The notes below the pieces were generated by a model. The model saw only the letters and a program-made list of their open reading frames with translations. It was not told the origin of the DNA and ran no database searches. This document shows, piece after piece, positions 1 through 10,383 of a DNA stretch of 44,346 nucleotides. Position 1 is the first letter of the stretch. Each line of letters starts with the position of its first letter. The DNA lies in the NCBI GenBank assembly GCA_000934455.1, contig KN882339.1, positions 67,995-112,340 on the forward strand. The letters run 5' to 3'. Origin of the DNA: Apostichopus parvimensis (Eukaryota > Echinodermata > Holothuroidea > Aspidochirotida > Stichopodidae). A program made the position numbers and the translations under genes.

Positions 1-600
1 GGAGGGAGAAAAGCCATTGAAAGCAATTTTATAGTTTTACTTGATAAAGCTCTAGTATAAATAGGTTGGTGTAATATTCTGGTGGACATTCAGCGAAAGC
101 TGAGTTGGGTCAGCGGTAGAGTTACATTGATGATTTGGCATTGAATGACCCTTCCATGAATGACCTTCCTTGATATGTATGATGCACACTGTTTTGTATG
201 TGAGATTTTTCTGATAGCCTTTCAATATATTGGTAGTAAACTTGTTGTGCCAACTCACCCCCACCTCCTCCCCCACATGAGTCCCTCCTCCTTCACATGA
301 GTCCCCCTCCCCAACTGGTTGTGCTCAAAATACCAGTGGACATTTCTTGTGTGAATCTTCATTGACAGCTGTAGAAACTCAGGCTTGCAAGCATGCCTTT
401 TCGTCTTATGAACTTAATTATATGATTTTTATTCCACCTTTTTTTTTAACCCGTGAGCTTTTTGAATCATTTCCAGCTAGAGAAAGTGATTTGAAAATAC
501 ACTTAAAAGTTACTGTATATAAAGTTAGTCATGAGAGATATGTTACCACTATATCATTGGATTAAGTGTTTAGCAACCACATTTAAGGTTTTTTTTTAAG
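1..600. other. Non-coding stretch, simple sequence only
   Basis: No convincing exon or structured element is seen. A C-rich block at about 257-310 holds a short duplication of CACATGAGTCC, and there are T-runs near 440 and 580. Short open frames on both strands lack ATG context, splice signals or recognisable domains. Confidence 0.5.
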
Positions 601-960
601 AAATGTAGTAGGTGGGTCAAGTTGAAAAGTAGGCGGGACTGTCTGTACGCCGGCATGGGGGAGGGGTCTAAGGGGAGGGGGTGCCCCCTGCCGGAAAATT
701 GCAATTTAAAAAGTCTCTAGATGCAAAATGGTGCAATATACAGCTGTTTGGTCAATGATATTGCCCCCTCCCAATCACCCCTTTCTTCTGTCCTATTTTT
801 CTTTTTTTTTGACTTGGTTGCGGGTATTTATTCCTCTCGATTTTTTTCGTAATTTTTTTTTTTTTTCTTTTTACTGAGCGTCACAAAGTAGCCGGGTCAT
901 GTACGTGCAGTAGGCGGGTCATTTGACCCGGGTCCCGGCTACTAACGAAAACCCTGCATT
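600..960. repeat. Probable interspersed repeat with recurring AGTAGGCGGGTC word
   Basis: A 12-base word recurs at 607-618, 628-639, 887-898 and 909-920, with a fifth related copy at 1153-1164. At 932-943 it occurs in reverse orientation (GTCCCGGCTACT), so 909-943 can fold as a hairpin around a central GACCCGGGTC. Between the flanking clusters lie a G-rich segment (655-690) and T-rich runs (795-875). Words clustered at both edges with a simple-sequence interior suggest a small non-autonomous element or a decayed tandem array. I see no target-site duplication and cannot name the family. Confidence 0.4.
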
Positions 961-2880
961 TACTGAGTAGTTTTTTTTTGGTGGTTGGACTGTTTACACG
1001 TACAGATCTAGTTGAAGTCTATGGGAATAGTGGGGATGAAGTTGGCCCTACTCAATCCCTGTCTACAACTTGAAAGACAAATGCATACATCCTTATAAAT
1101 AGGAAAGGTATGAGAAGTATGCAGACTTGCAACCCAGAAAAAAATTATGTACAGTAGGTGGGTTCCCCACTAAACTAGCAGGGCAACAAGTGGTTGAATA
1201 AAACAAACTTATTAGTCTGACATTCCTTTCAGTACACCCACTCATTTTGCCAATTTGGAGATCATCCATCCACTCACCCTATGGTTTGCCAAGCCCATCC
1301 TACTTTTAATCCCCTTAATAAGACAAGGAAGGATTAAAATGCACATATAATACTTAAAAGGTTCCCAAAAAATATTTGCATGCAATTAAAATAACCCCAA
1401 GGCCAAGAAGCAAGTTCTGTGAACTTTGGGCATGATCAACCTTTGGCCACGAAAGACTTGATTCAGGACTTGTCAGAAAAAAAAAAGAGTTGAAGGGGGG
1501 AACTCTGAAGGGGTATGGATGTAAATTCCTGGCATATTTCAACAGCAGGTGTTCATTGTGTAAGGACTATGGAAAAAGGGGCTCCAGTTTCTTTTACCTC
1601 AGCAATGCATTCCCATGGCTATTACTAACATACTCAACCACAGAAATATGCAAAGTATGTCGTATGCAATTGTTATTATTTTCCCACACAATAGGCAGAG
1701 TGAAGAGGTAACCATGCAGTTTACACAAGACAGTATATGGTACTTTAAAACTAGTAATATTATATATATCCTGCCAGCATCAAATTTATTTCCATACTTG
1801 GCATATTTTTCCAGTCTAAAATATATTAAACTGTATTATAACTGTCCTAGTTACACAACTTCTACCTTGCTCTGATTTGCATGCTGGGAATACCTAGATA
1901 AATCCTATAAACAAAAGTGTTTTAATTTATGCAAAAATAGAAATATTGTAGAACCTTAAAATACTGTAAATCTGCACATTATTTTATGATAAGCAAAACA
2001 ATTAGAAAAAAAAAGAGAAAAAAACTACAGTAGTGATGACATGTTGTTCCCCTTCTGATCTCTCCTTCATCCTTCCTCATCTATTCATGCTGCTCTTTCC
2101 CATAGCCCTCCTCATTTCTCCAATGTAATATTCCCATTCAAATTCAAATAATCTATATTTAGCACCAAAACTGGGCAATTAAAGCTCGCTATAAAACAAT
2201 GAAAGATTGAATAAGAGTAGAAAAGCAGAGCACATGAAAGATAAATATTATGACAAAAGTTTGAATGCACAAAAAAATGAAACCTACAAAGAATTACACT
2301 TAATGTACAAGAGAATTTAACCACCAAGGAAATAAACCAATTGCTCATTCCTTTCCTTACCTTTCTAATGCCCTTCTTCATTTCTCATGACCCCCCCCCC
2401 CTCACGTACCCCTGTTCTTCTCAAATCCTTGGTCCTAGCTATGAGCACTGCTTGTACTAAATCTACAGGCCTACCATTACTTTGCTCATGCATCAAGAAC
2501 CACATTCTGTAAACCTATCTGGTCAGTGTTTAATTTAAAAAAAATCTGAATTATTCTAATTTTACAACTCTTTCGACAGTCCTCATAATACAAAGCCTTC
2601 CCGCCAACTTATTAAACTCATGATGTAAAGTACAGAACATACAAAACCCAACAATTTTCACAATCATTTCCTGATCCGGTAACAATGTAGCTTTCATTTT
2701 TTTTATTTTATTTTTTTTAAACTTTACCTTGCATATTAAACTCGGCTCAGTGATATGTGATTTAATTGGCTCAATTGTTTGATCGAAGCCCTATTAGATC
2801 TCAATATAACACACTTAACATGTGATATGTACAACAAGAATGTAGTGTATTAGTACTGCATATACCTGTGTAAGCATCCA
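960..2880. other. Non-coding AT-rich stretch
   Basis: Apart from the 12-base word copy at 1153-1164, this stretch holds only AT-rich sequence, a C-run at 2390-2402 and T-runs near 2700-2720. Its short open frames are hydrophobic or low-complexity chance frames. No gene is supported. Confidence 0.5.
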
Positions 2881-3029
2881 TTTGGTCCAGTCAGCTATTA
2901 AAGTTTACAATACTCTCAAACTTCCGGCGTCGAAAGCTTCCGGTATGGAAAGTGCAAACGCTTTCTGCTATGCATTATTGATTGAGCTGTGTATTGTCGA
3001 CGCCCACTTATTTTTTTTTTCATCTTCAG

Positions 3030-3154
3030 CGCTACAATATGAAGCTAATTTTGGCTTGTGCAAAGAGTGGCAAAATGGCCAGCTGGACAAAGCGTCAGAA
3101 GGGAAGATGAGGTTACACCTTGCATTTCCGTTTTGCAGGTGGTTTTGCAAACAG
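3030..3154 (+). CDS. Candidate coding exon, unrecognised product
   Basis: A strong acceptor (a T11 tract followed by CATCTTCAG) precedes 3030, and a strong donor (ACAG followed by GTGAAT) follows 3154. The 125-nt interval is open in a frame that needs one base from an upstream exon, then gives 41 codons beginning LQYEANFGLCKEWQNG. An alternative donor (TGCAG followed by GTGG) lies at 3138. A second frame is open from CGC at 3030 through an ATG at 3039 to a TGA, so the reading frame is not decided. The 5' neighbourhood (2920-3005) is CpG-richer than its surroundings. No domain is recognised, and chance splice-like flanks are common in AT-rich DNA. Confidence 0.27.
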
Positions 3155-4249
3155 GTGAATGGTTTTCATTTAGGAAAATATGAGAAAGAGAGAGTTTCAA
3201 ATGTTGGAAATGGATCTGACACTAAAGTTAACCTGCTGTGGTTTAGAAAATAATCAATGCGGTGCAGAAGTAAAAGATAAATGTTTTTCCTCTAGATTTA
3301 ATCGTGATTTATCCTTCAGAAAGTAAATCAATCGAAGCTGTTTTCGGAAAAAATGTTCAGTGTAATGAACAGCAATTCATGCAGTAATTTGTAGAGTAAG
3401 ATGGAGGAAAGTTAAATAATTTATTGCCAAATGCTACAATATACTACAATACTACAATATGCAACTTACATACTGTATATACTGTAGTATCTGCAGAAGC
3501 ATGTAACAATATTTGTGATTCATATGGAAAAATTTATAAACTTGCAATGTCATTATGTCCGGTACTGTACTGTAGCTCAAGTTCTTAAGGTGAAACATAT
3601 GAAACATATATATATTTTCCATAGTACAACCTTCTTATGGGTGGTCTGTCAGTAGTTGGTTACTTCAATGGGAAATATGAAGGATTTCCAGAGTTTGTCA
3701 AATTTGCAAACTTCATCTTATTTTTTAGCAAGTACATACATAATACATGTATGGCAATAAATCTTTAAAGAAAACCTGTTAGAGACCTTCACGTACTTGC
3801 GACTTAATGATGACACATGGTGACATGCTTGTTCAAGTCTTCAACTTTTGTGTGTGAAAAGAGTATTAAAACTGAAAATATCCCCCTGAAAGGAATATCT
3901 TAATTGTGTGGAGAATTCACTTCTATCACAAATATCTCTTCACATATAGGGTATATATATATATATGATGTAAGGATGATGCTTGGGCGTGCTTAACTTC
4001 TTTAACGGTTCACATGATGAAAATTGGCAAAGCCCTGAAAGGTGTGAAGTAGCTGTACACTCGCTGACTCATCTAACAAATTAAGGACGTGACATCATTG
4101 TCCCAACACAGACAAACCCAAGTACAGTACTACGCCCTGTAGTACATGTCAAAGACTGTAAGGAAAAACTTTCATTCCAGAGTACCAAGTGTGAAATCGT
4201 AGAGCCATGGCTATTATGTCAGCTGTGTAATGGAATGTCACCCATTCAT
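3155..4249. other. Non-coding stretch
   Basis: AT-rich sequence with a short ACAATACTACAAT repeat near 3440-3465, several TACTGTA words (3470-3575) and a TATATATATATAT run at 3952-3965. No gene is seen. Confidence 0.5.
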
Positions 4250-4322
4250 AAAACTGTAGCTCAGTAGATAAATGATCCCTTTATAAACTTGCACGAGATC
4301 AAATCTATTTGAGTTCCGGTAG
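4250..4322 (+). repeat. tRNA-like remnant (tRNA pseudogene or SINE head)
   Basis: Positions 4257-4268 (TAGCTCAGTAGA) match the Pol III box A consensus TRGCNNAGYNGG at 11 of 12 positions. Positions 4296-4306 (AGATCAAATCT) are a weaker box B match, about 7 of 11. The spacing of about 50 nt from box A start to box B end is close to that of a tRNA. No acceptor stem pairs, so this is not a functional tRNA. It is more likely the head of an old SINE or a pseudogene. Confidence 0.4.
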
Positions 4323-4717
4323 GTTTTTCAATGGTGAGCATTCCATTTAGGCAGCAATCTTTGTAGATCATTGTATGGAAGGTTCTAGAAGTTAATGAAC
4401 TTTTGTGTCAAATTATAGATGAGAGGATCATTAAACTGGAAGTTGAGTAAGGGAACACAAAAAAATGCACACACACACGCACATTCACATTTTTTTGCAC
4501 TAATGAAGCAAGCCTACGAGAAATGCAGCTTCTTGAGTTTGGCCAGCAAAGGTACTAGTTTTTTACTAAAACTTAGTAAAGTAAGTATTATCGAAACTAC
4601 AGTATGAAATGTTTCCCCGAAAGGAAATGAGGGCAGTATTGAAGAACTTAGCATGCATAGACTCCAGATGTGTGACCCCCATACTGAAGGGGGCAATGAG
4701 CAAGTAGCTTTATCAAA

Positions 4718-4815
4718 TTTACTTTGCTTCTTCACTTACCTGTCTCCCCACAACAACTGCACTCTTATTCAGATACTGTGTCTAGAGTGACCTGGTAACC
4801 TTTGACATTGACCTC
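4718..4815 (+). repeat. Family R interspersed repeat, copy A
   Basis: This copy runs from TTTACTTTGCTTC through ACTTACCTGTCTCCCCACAA to CTGGTAACCTTT. It aligns with segments at 6683-6763, 13530-13614, 25469-25540 and, reversed, 28057-28195. Read on the minus strand, the conserved core gives ACAG|GTAAGT, a full-consensus 5' splice site. The hairpin arms seen in other copies are degraded here. I do not recognise the family. Confidence 0.65.
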
Positions 4816-5392
4816 CCTACAGAGCAGGGGTCTGGTCACCTCCGGTAAATTTTTCGCATTAAAAATGGATCTGCAGCATTTCATGATCTGAATACTTTTC
4901 AAAGTAGTATTAAATTTGCATTTTTAATGGCAAATTCATAGAATTTCAACATTTTTGTTTTACTGTATGAACATGTTGGTAGTTTAATTTAAAAGATGTG
5001 TTGATGTCTGTTGAGCTTTTGTAACCCGAGTGCAACAAACTATGTTGTCATCACCGTTGAAGCCTTTTTTTCAGTAGGGATGAGAGCTGGTTCTTCGATA
5101 AACACAACCACCTACTGAAATAACATGAGAATGATGATGTACCCTCCAGACCATGGAATGTGAGGGGTCCCACTGACAAGTGAAATGTGTAATCTGTACA
5201 GGATACATACCATCCAGACAACTTTCTGCATCTTCAAATGAGGAGATTATCTGTTAAATTGTAATATATGTGGAATGCAAATTATGCAACTGATCATATA
5301 CTGTACTTAACTCACTTCTGCATCCATTGGGGGAGGTGTGGCTTTCACATAGGTACTACTAATCTCTTACCAAAATCCCAGATCTGGCTTTA
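4816..5392. other. Non-coding stretch
   Basis: No exon or structured element is seen. The sequence is ordinary AT-rich DNA with one TACTGTA word near 4961 and another near 5297. Confidence 0.5.
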
Positions 5393-5448
5393 TATCTGGT
5401 TTAATCTGGCCATATCAAGCCATTAATATGGCCATATAAAACCAGATA
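5393..5448. repeat. Imperfect inverted repeat (hairpin)
   Basis: TATCTGGTTT (5393-5402) pairs with AAACCAGATA (5439-5448), and GGCCATAT (5408-5415) pairs with ATATGGCC (5426-5433). A 5-nt internal loop separates the stems on each side and the terminal loop is 10 nt. Related CTGGCCA words recur downstream to about 5700, so the hairpin may be part of a larger decayed element. Confidence 0.6.
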
Positions 5449-5782
5449 AACGTTGATATGAAGACTATCCAGATATGCAGATTAAGTTTAGTCTGGCCAT
5501 TTCTTGTACCAACAACTTGTATAAACTTTTTACCAAGGAATGTGAAAGTAATTTTTCCTTCTTTAAATCGATACATTCTGAGCATATTTTCACCAGTTAT
5601 TTGGCCAGATTTTGTGAAACCAGGCTAAACCTGTTTCTGGCCAGATCCAAGTATAAATTTGGACCCAGTGCATCCTTAATACATTTGGCTGGTTCATGCT
5701 GTCAGGAACTCTAACCACAATCTATGTCTGACAGGCATTACACATTGGTGTATCTTACAAATTAAGTCCTCAATTTATCAAT

Positions 5783-5970
5783 ACATAATCAAGACTCAAA
5801 TCCAATATACGTCTCTCTCCTCATCTCTGTCAGCCCACACAAATGTTTCATAACCTAACGTACAAAGACGCGTTACATAATCAAGTCTCATAACCAATAT
5901 ATGTTTCTCTCCTCGTCTCTGTCAGCCCACACAAATGTTTCGTAACCTAGCGTAACAAAGACGTGTTACC
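5783..5970 (+). repeat. Two-copy tandem duplication, 92-bp period
   Basis: ACATAATCAAG at 5783 recurs at 5875. Both copies contain a CTCTCCTC(A/G)TCTCTGTCAG segment followed by CCCACACAAATGTTTC, and end with an ACAAAGACG(C/T)GTTAC segment. The copies differ at scattered positions and by small indels, indicating an older local duplication. Confidence 0.85.
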
Positions 5971-6682
5971 GTGTTGCGACCCCCGGGTTTGGTTCCAAAT
6001 AGAAACGGACAGTTCGTCTGCAGCAGTTGAACATTTAGACTATCCATCTATATAGTGAGAACTCTTCTACTTAGGTAAATGTCACAGACTTCGCGGAGGA
6101 TGGTTGGAAGCGGCGTGGATTATGACGACGTTTAACCCAATTCTTTCCCACTGTGTGCAATCTTTTGCCCCACCTGCTCACGTCTGTGTGTGTGACTATA
6201 TATATAGATATATTAGACCTTGATTTGTCTGTTTTTGAATGACTGTAGCGCTAAGTTAAAGCTACTGTACATGCAGTTGAACTAACGACGTCTGGCATTT
6301 CTGTAGACATTTAATAACGACAACAATATTCCAGGATATTTTCAGATCTAGGGATCAATTGCATTTGTAATTCACACAGGGGATATTTCAAGCCATGTTT
6401 AATATCTGTCATAATTTTGGATGGAGAATGTGGGAGGTGATGAGTGGGCAGAGAGAGGGGTGGGAAAGGGGAGTGAGAGAATAATGCCTGTCAGGACGTG
6501 TTTAGAAAATTAACTTCTGAAAGCAACGTTAAGTGTCAAGTTTGTTAAAATTTGGCTATACTAGTATCAAAAACAATTCCCATATATATCTAGGTCATTT
6601 ACTGTCATTATTAGAGCTCTTGTTTTTAAGTCAAGTTTATTACAGATAGTGGAGCAACAGCAAAAGAGTTTGAATTCATGTA
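5971..6682. other. Non-coding stretch
   Basis: A CpG-containing segment (5965-6140) is followed by AT-rich sequence. A purine-rich G run sits at 6425-6475. No supported gene is seen. Confidence 0.45.
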
Positions 6683-6763
6683 TTTACTTTGCTCCTTGCT
6701 TTCCTGTCTCCCCACAACCTTAGCACTCTGGTTCTACCGTGCCTAGAATGAACTGGTCACCTT
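6683..6763 (+). repeat. Family R interspersed repeat, copy B
   Basis: It begins TTTACTTTGCTCCTTGCTT and continues through CCTGTCTCCCCACAACCTTAG to GAACTGGTCACCTT. It carries the TTCTA / TAGAA arms of the family's short hairpin. The reversed splice-donor word is broken here (GAAAG in place of GTAAG). Confidence 0.7.
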
Positions 6764-7598
6764 GCTCATTACATATATTTGGGACTGCATCCAGGGTCAG
6801 CACACTATGGGTCGCATAATGTTTTTTGATTGCTTGCTGGATTTTTCCAGTGTACTTCAGTATATTTACAGTTTTCAGAGCTATACGGAGATCAATTAAG
6901 TTACATTTTGTTGTGACACCGAGCCCGTGGTCCACTTTGGTTGTCATATATTCTGATGGGGTGGGGTCTGGTGGGTCACGGCTCAGTCCCTGTTGGTATA
7001 AAATGTTGAGGACATCACTACAACCAAGCCACTTGAATTACGATAATTTGCATATCAGGGGCAGTTCCGCAATCTTAATGTGTTTAATCATGGCCGGTAC
7101 AAATGTCGGTCAACTACAGTAAGTTGTAGAAACAAAACCTTATTAAAATATACGTAGTGTGATTGAAACGGAGTGTTAACAAACTTGACTCCGAGCTCCT
7201 GCAAGAAAGCAAAAGTTAACATTGCTTATGGTGAAGTCCAATAATTTGGCTTTACTTCTAAGGGGAGCAGCTAGCATCGACATATATATCCACTTTAATT
7301 GGCTTTACCGTGTTCCTGACCCCTGCAAGGGTGATCAAGATTCCAAGTGTGAATGCGTTGTTGATCTCAAGACCAGAGATCGACTGGTAACTTACCCCTG
7401 GACACTTCCCCACAAACACAGAATCGTAAAAGACTTGTAGACTGTAAGACCATCACTAACTGATATCTATAGCCATATCATCTTGACCTTTTTGGGCTTG
7501 TGTAATACTTTCTTGTTCAACTGTTGATCCACCACTCCCATTGTAGTCTTGTTCAAGACCCAGGCATTCTGCTGTTACTTTGCCTGTTACAATTAATA
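6764..7598. other. Non-coding stretch
   Basis: Overlapping short open frames on both strands cover parts of this interval, but none has a recognisable domain or flanking splice signals. Nothing else is seen. Confidence 0.4.
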
Positions 7599-7776
7599 TG
7601 AGTGCGCCCTCGCATCCTCTCTCGAAAATCTGTCAAAACCAATCTTGGTAGATACTGAATATTGATGTCAGGCTGAAGAAATTTACATACAGGAACGCCT
7701 ATCGTTGAAGAAATGTCCAAGATGTTTGTTTTAAGGCTAATTCACCTGACAGGCAGATTTGTGGAGGGCGCCCTCA
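7599..7776. mobile_element. Possible small element with inverted GCGCCCTC ends
   Basis: The left edge reads TGAGTGCGCCCTC (7599-7611). The right edge reads GAGGGCGCCCTCA (7764-7776), the near-complement of the left. An AAATCTG word lies inside both ends in inverted orientation. The 178-bp size and inverted ends fit a MITE-like element, but no target-site duplication is clear. GAGGGCGCCCTC is itself a 12-bp palindrome, which may exaggerate the match. Confidence 0.35.
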
Positions 7777-8728
7777 GTTAGTGTTATAATTCGTCCATAT
7801 TTATAGAACAAACGTCTTGACCAAGACTACCCCCATTATGAAATGTACATGCGTGGGGGGTCAGCCTCCTTTTTATAAACATGAAAACTTTTGTTACAAT
7901 CAACTTCAAATATTTGAACAAACATTCAATTCTGAGCCTATGATTTTATCAACTATACAAAAAAAAACAGTCCACTGGAAAAAAAATTAGCCAGTAGATT
8001 GTTTGGCTTTTCCCGTTGTCCTTTGCATGTCAAATAACTGCTAGGAGAGCCTCACTCTAAATCAAGCATTTTTTTTAAAAGCTAAAACACTCAGTTGTTG
8101 TCAGTGTTACTTGTTCCAAAGAGGAGGGGGAATTCCCTTCAATAATTCTAGCGAGGGTATTCCCACTACCATTTGTACCCAAAGTCTCCATAACTCTATT
8201 ACAGTAAACAATTCTTATGACATTTATTAAACTTATTGAAAAGAAGGGGTGAAGGGGAGGGGGTGAATAAATGAAAATGGGGACACCCCCATACTTTTGA
8301 CATTTCAAGGGGTATTCCCTCTCAGAGTTGTTTGGAATAACTTAATTCCCTCGTCTGTGCCCACATCCTCCCTTCATCAGATAGCTCACTTGATTGATGT
8401 TGAATAAAAGGCACTGTGTAGAAAGGTAGGAAGCTGGGGGTTCTGTAGCATATTGTAGCCAGGCTCTGTCACTTAACATTGTGTTGTGCAGTTTCACCAA
8501 AAAAAATGAAGGGGGAGGGTGTGGGAGGGGGAATGGGTACTGCTGGACTCTACAGTTTGATGTTGATGCATCCTTTACTGCAGGGGATTTTGCAGCTGCT
8601 GCAGCTTTTGTTTGTGACAAATTTCATTTTTGCAATTAGGGACATGCAGAGAGAAGCATAATAACATAGGTCAAGAGTAATGGATAGAGAGAGAGAGAGC
8701 CGTAAATCTCTCGATAAACACACAGAGA
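7777..8728. other. Non-coding stretch
   Basis: The interval contains a perfect palindromic kappaB-like site (GGGAATTCCC, 8128-8137), G-rich runs at 8245-8263 and 8510-8535, and a GA dinucleotide run at 8685-8700. No gene is seen. Confidence 0.45.
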
Positions 8729-8820
8729 TAGCTCAATGTGCAGAGTAGCCTGGTAGGGCCTACATTTTGCAATCAGAGCAATAGCATTGGGTAATGTTTT
8801 TGTGGGTCTGATTTGAAACC
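8729..8820 (+). repeat. Weak tRNA-like segment
   Basis: TAGCTCAATGTG at 8729-8740 and TAGCCTGGTAGG at 8746-8757 both resemble Pol III box A, at 10 and 11 of 12 positions. GATTTGAAACC near 8810 resembles box B. The spacing from either box A is longer than in a tRNA, so this would be a disrupted SINE head at best. Confidence 0.25.
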
Positions 8821-10002
8821 CTATTTTGGGTGACCTAATATTAAGGACCCTTGGGGTTTTGTATTTTACTTCTCTTGGTCTGTGCTATGTAAATTAATTG
8901 CTAATGCTAGACCTGACCTTCAGTTATATATGTTAGAGGAGGTAACTTACTAAGTATCATTTCTTAAAATGATGGATTGGGGGAATAGTTATCACAGACG
9001 TATCCTCAGTACATAATAAGGGATGTGGTTGCACAAACTAGCAGAATTGCCTGTTAACGGTTAGACTATATACTATAAGACACAATTGTTTCATAGAGCA
9101 TTCGCTGGTTGCAATATTACTGCAACTTTTACTAGGACAGCAACACTGGCTGTAAAACAAACCCACTTACAATTCTGATTGCTCTTGTGGTGGTATAGGC
9201 TTCAAAGCCCATGGGACCGCTAAGTTTTAACTGGCAAAGCTATACTTCACAGCCATCTGTATAACACCACAAAATTTTACCAACATATCACAACCATGAA
9301 CAATTTATTATGACAAGCCTCAAAAAATATATCAACCAATTAGCTTTGAATAATTAATTAATGGATGACCAAGGCAAACAATTAATTTTTGGTTAATAAC
9401 ACTCCTTCTACCTGTACTGGTTGTGTTCTATAGCATGTGTAATGGTTGAGAAATGATCCACAGCTACCTTCATGATCAGTAAAAATGACTGGCCTATTAA
9501 GTCTAATATTAGGTCAGTTTCCTCAGATGCAAAATAGGAAAACAATAGGAAAACACAGACTTTATGGCATGTTTTAATACAATGCATTCCAAAATTGTCA
9601 AAGACAAAATGGTATTTGTATGTCATTCAGGTGTGCTAAGTTGTTAATGTGAAGTTAAAACTTAAAAGAACATATTTTGGTTGAGGTTTAAGAATTTACA
9701 AAACAGTGTATCGTCACATTAGATTGTAGCCTGCACAGAGAAGCCAAGGTCATCGTCATCTAGAAAAGGTGCATCCTAGAGATTTAGCATACTTTAAAGG
9801 TGAACATCATGAAAACCAGAATAGCTATACAGTATATACAAATATTCCTAGCACGCCAAACTTTCTTTTCTCTTGGACAATGGACATAACAAAACTAAAA
9901 CTCGACCTGAAGTCATCATCTTTACTTCTAAGGTAATGGCAGAATCTGTTATAAAGGAAAAGAAAAGATGATACCATGACCATGAATCTGGTTCATTTAA
10001 AA
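8821..10002. other. Non-coding stretch
   Basis: AT-rich sequence without supported exons, tandem repeats or structured elements. Confidence 0.5.
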
Positions 10003-10375
10003 CAGGGGTGGGCAACTTTTTGAATGAATGGGCTAGATATAAGTGATGAAAAATTGACTGGGCCGCACCTAACCAATGACCTGCTGTTGATTTCAAACCT
10101 TTGATTCCGAGGTCTTTCAAGCAATATTTTAGGTGTGCTACTTAATCTGTATTCACAGAAACATAATGTCAATACATTACAGTTGATAAGTAATGGGGAT
10201 AATGGGCCTACCTGACAGCATCATTAGTGCTGATAAATTTTAAGCAGCTAGCTATTTTTTTGTGATGATGTAAAATAGATTGATTTTTTTTCTTTTTCTT
10301 GAGAAATCTCACGGGCCGCCAAATTATCACTGGCGGGCAGCATGTGGCCCGCGGGCCGTAGGTTGCCCACCCCTG
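10003..10375 (+). mobile_element. Non-autonomous hAT-type DNA transposon (MITE)
   Basis: The 373-bp element has perfect 14-bp terminal inverted repeats: CAGGGGTGGGCAAC at 10003-10016 and GTTGCCCACCCCTG at 10362-10375. It is flanked by 8-bp direct repeats that match at 7 of 8 positions: ATTTAAAA (9995-10002) and ATTTAAAC (10376-10383). An 8-bp target duplication and ends of the form CAGGGGT...ACCCCTG are hallmarks of the hAT superfamily. The interior has no transposase frame, so it would depend on an autonomous partner. Subterminal GGGCCGC and GGCCCGCGGGCC words are GC-rich against an AT-rich interior. Confidence 0.9.
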
Positions 10376-10383
10376 ATTTAAAC

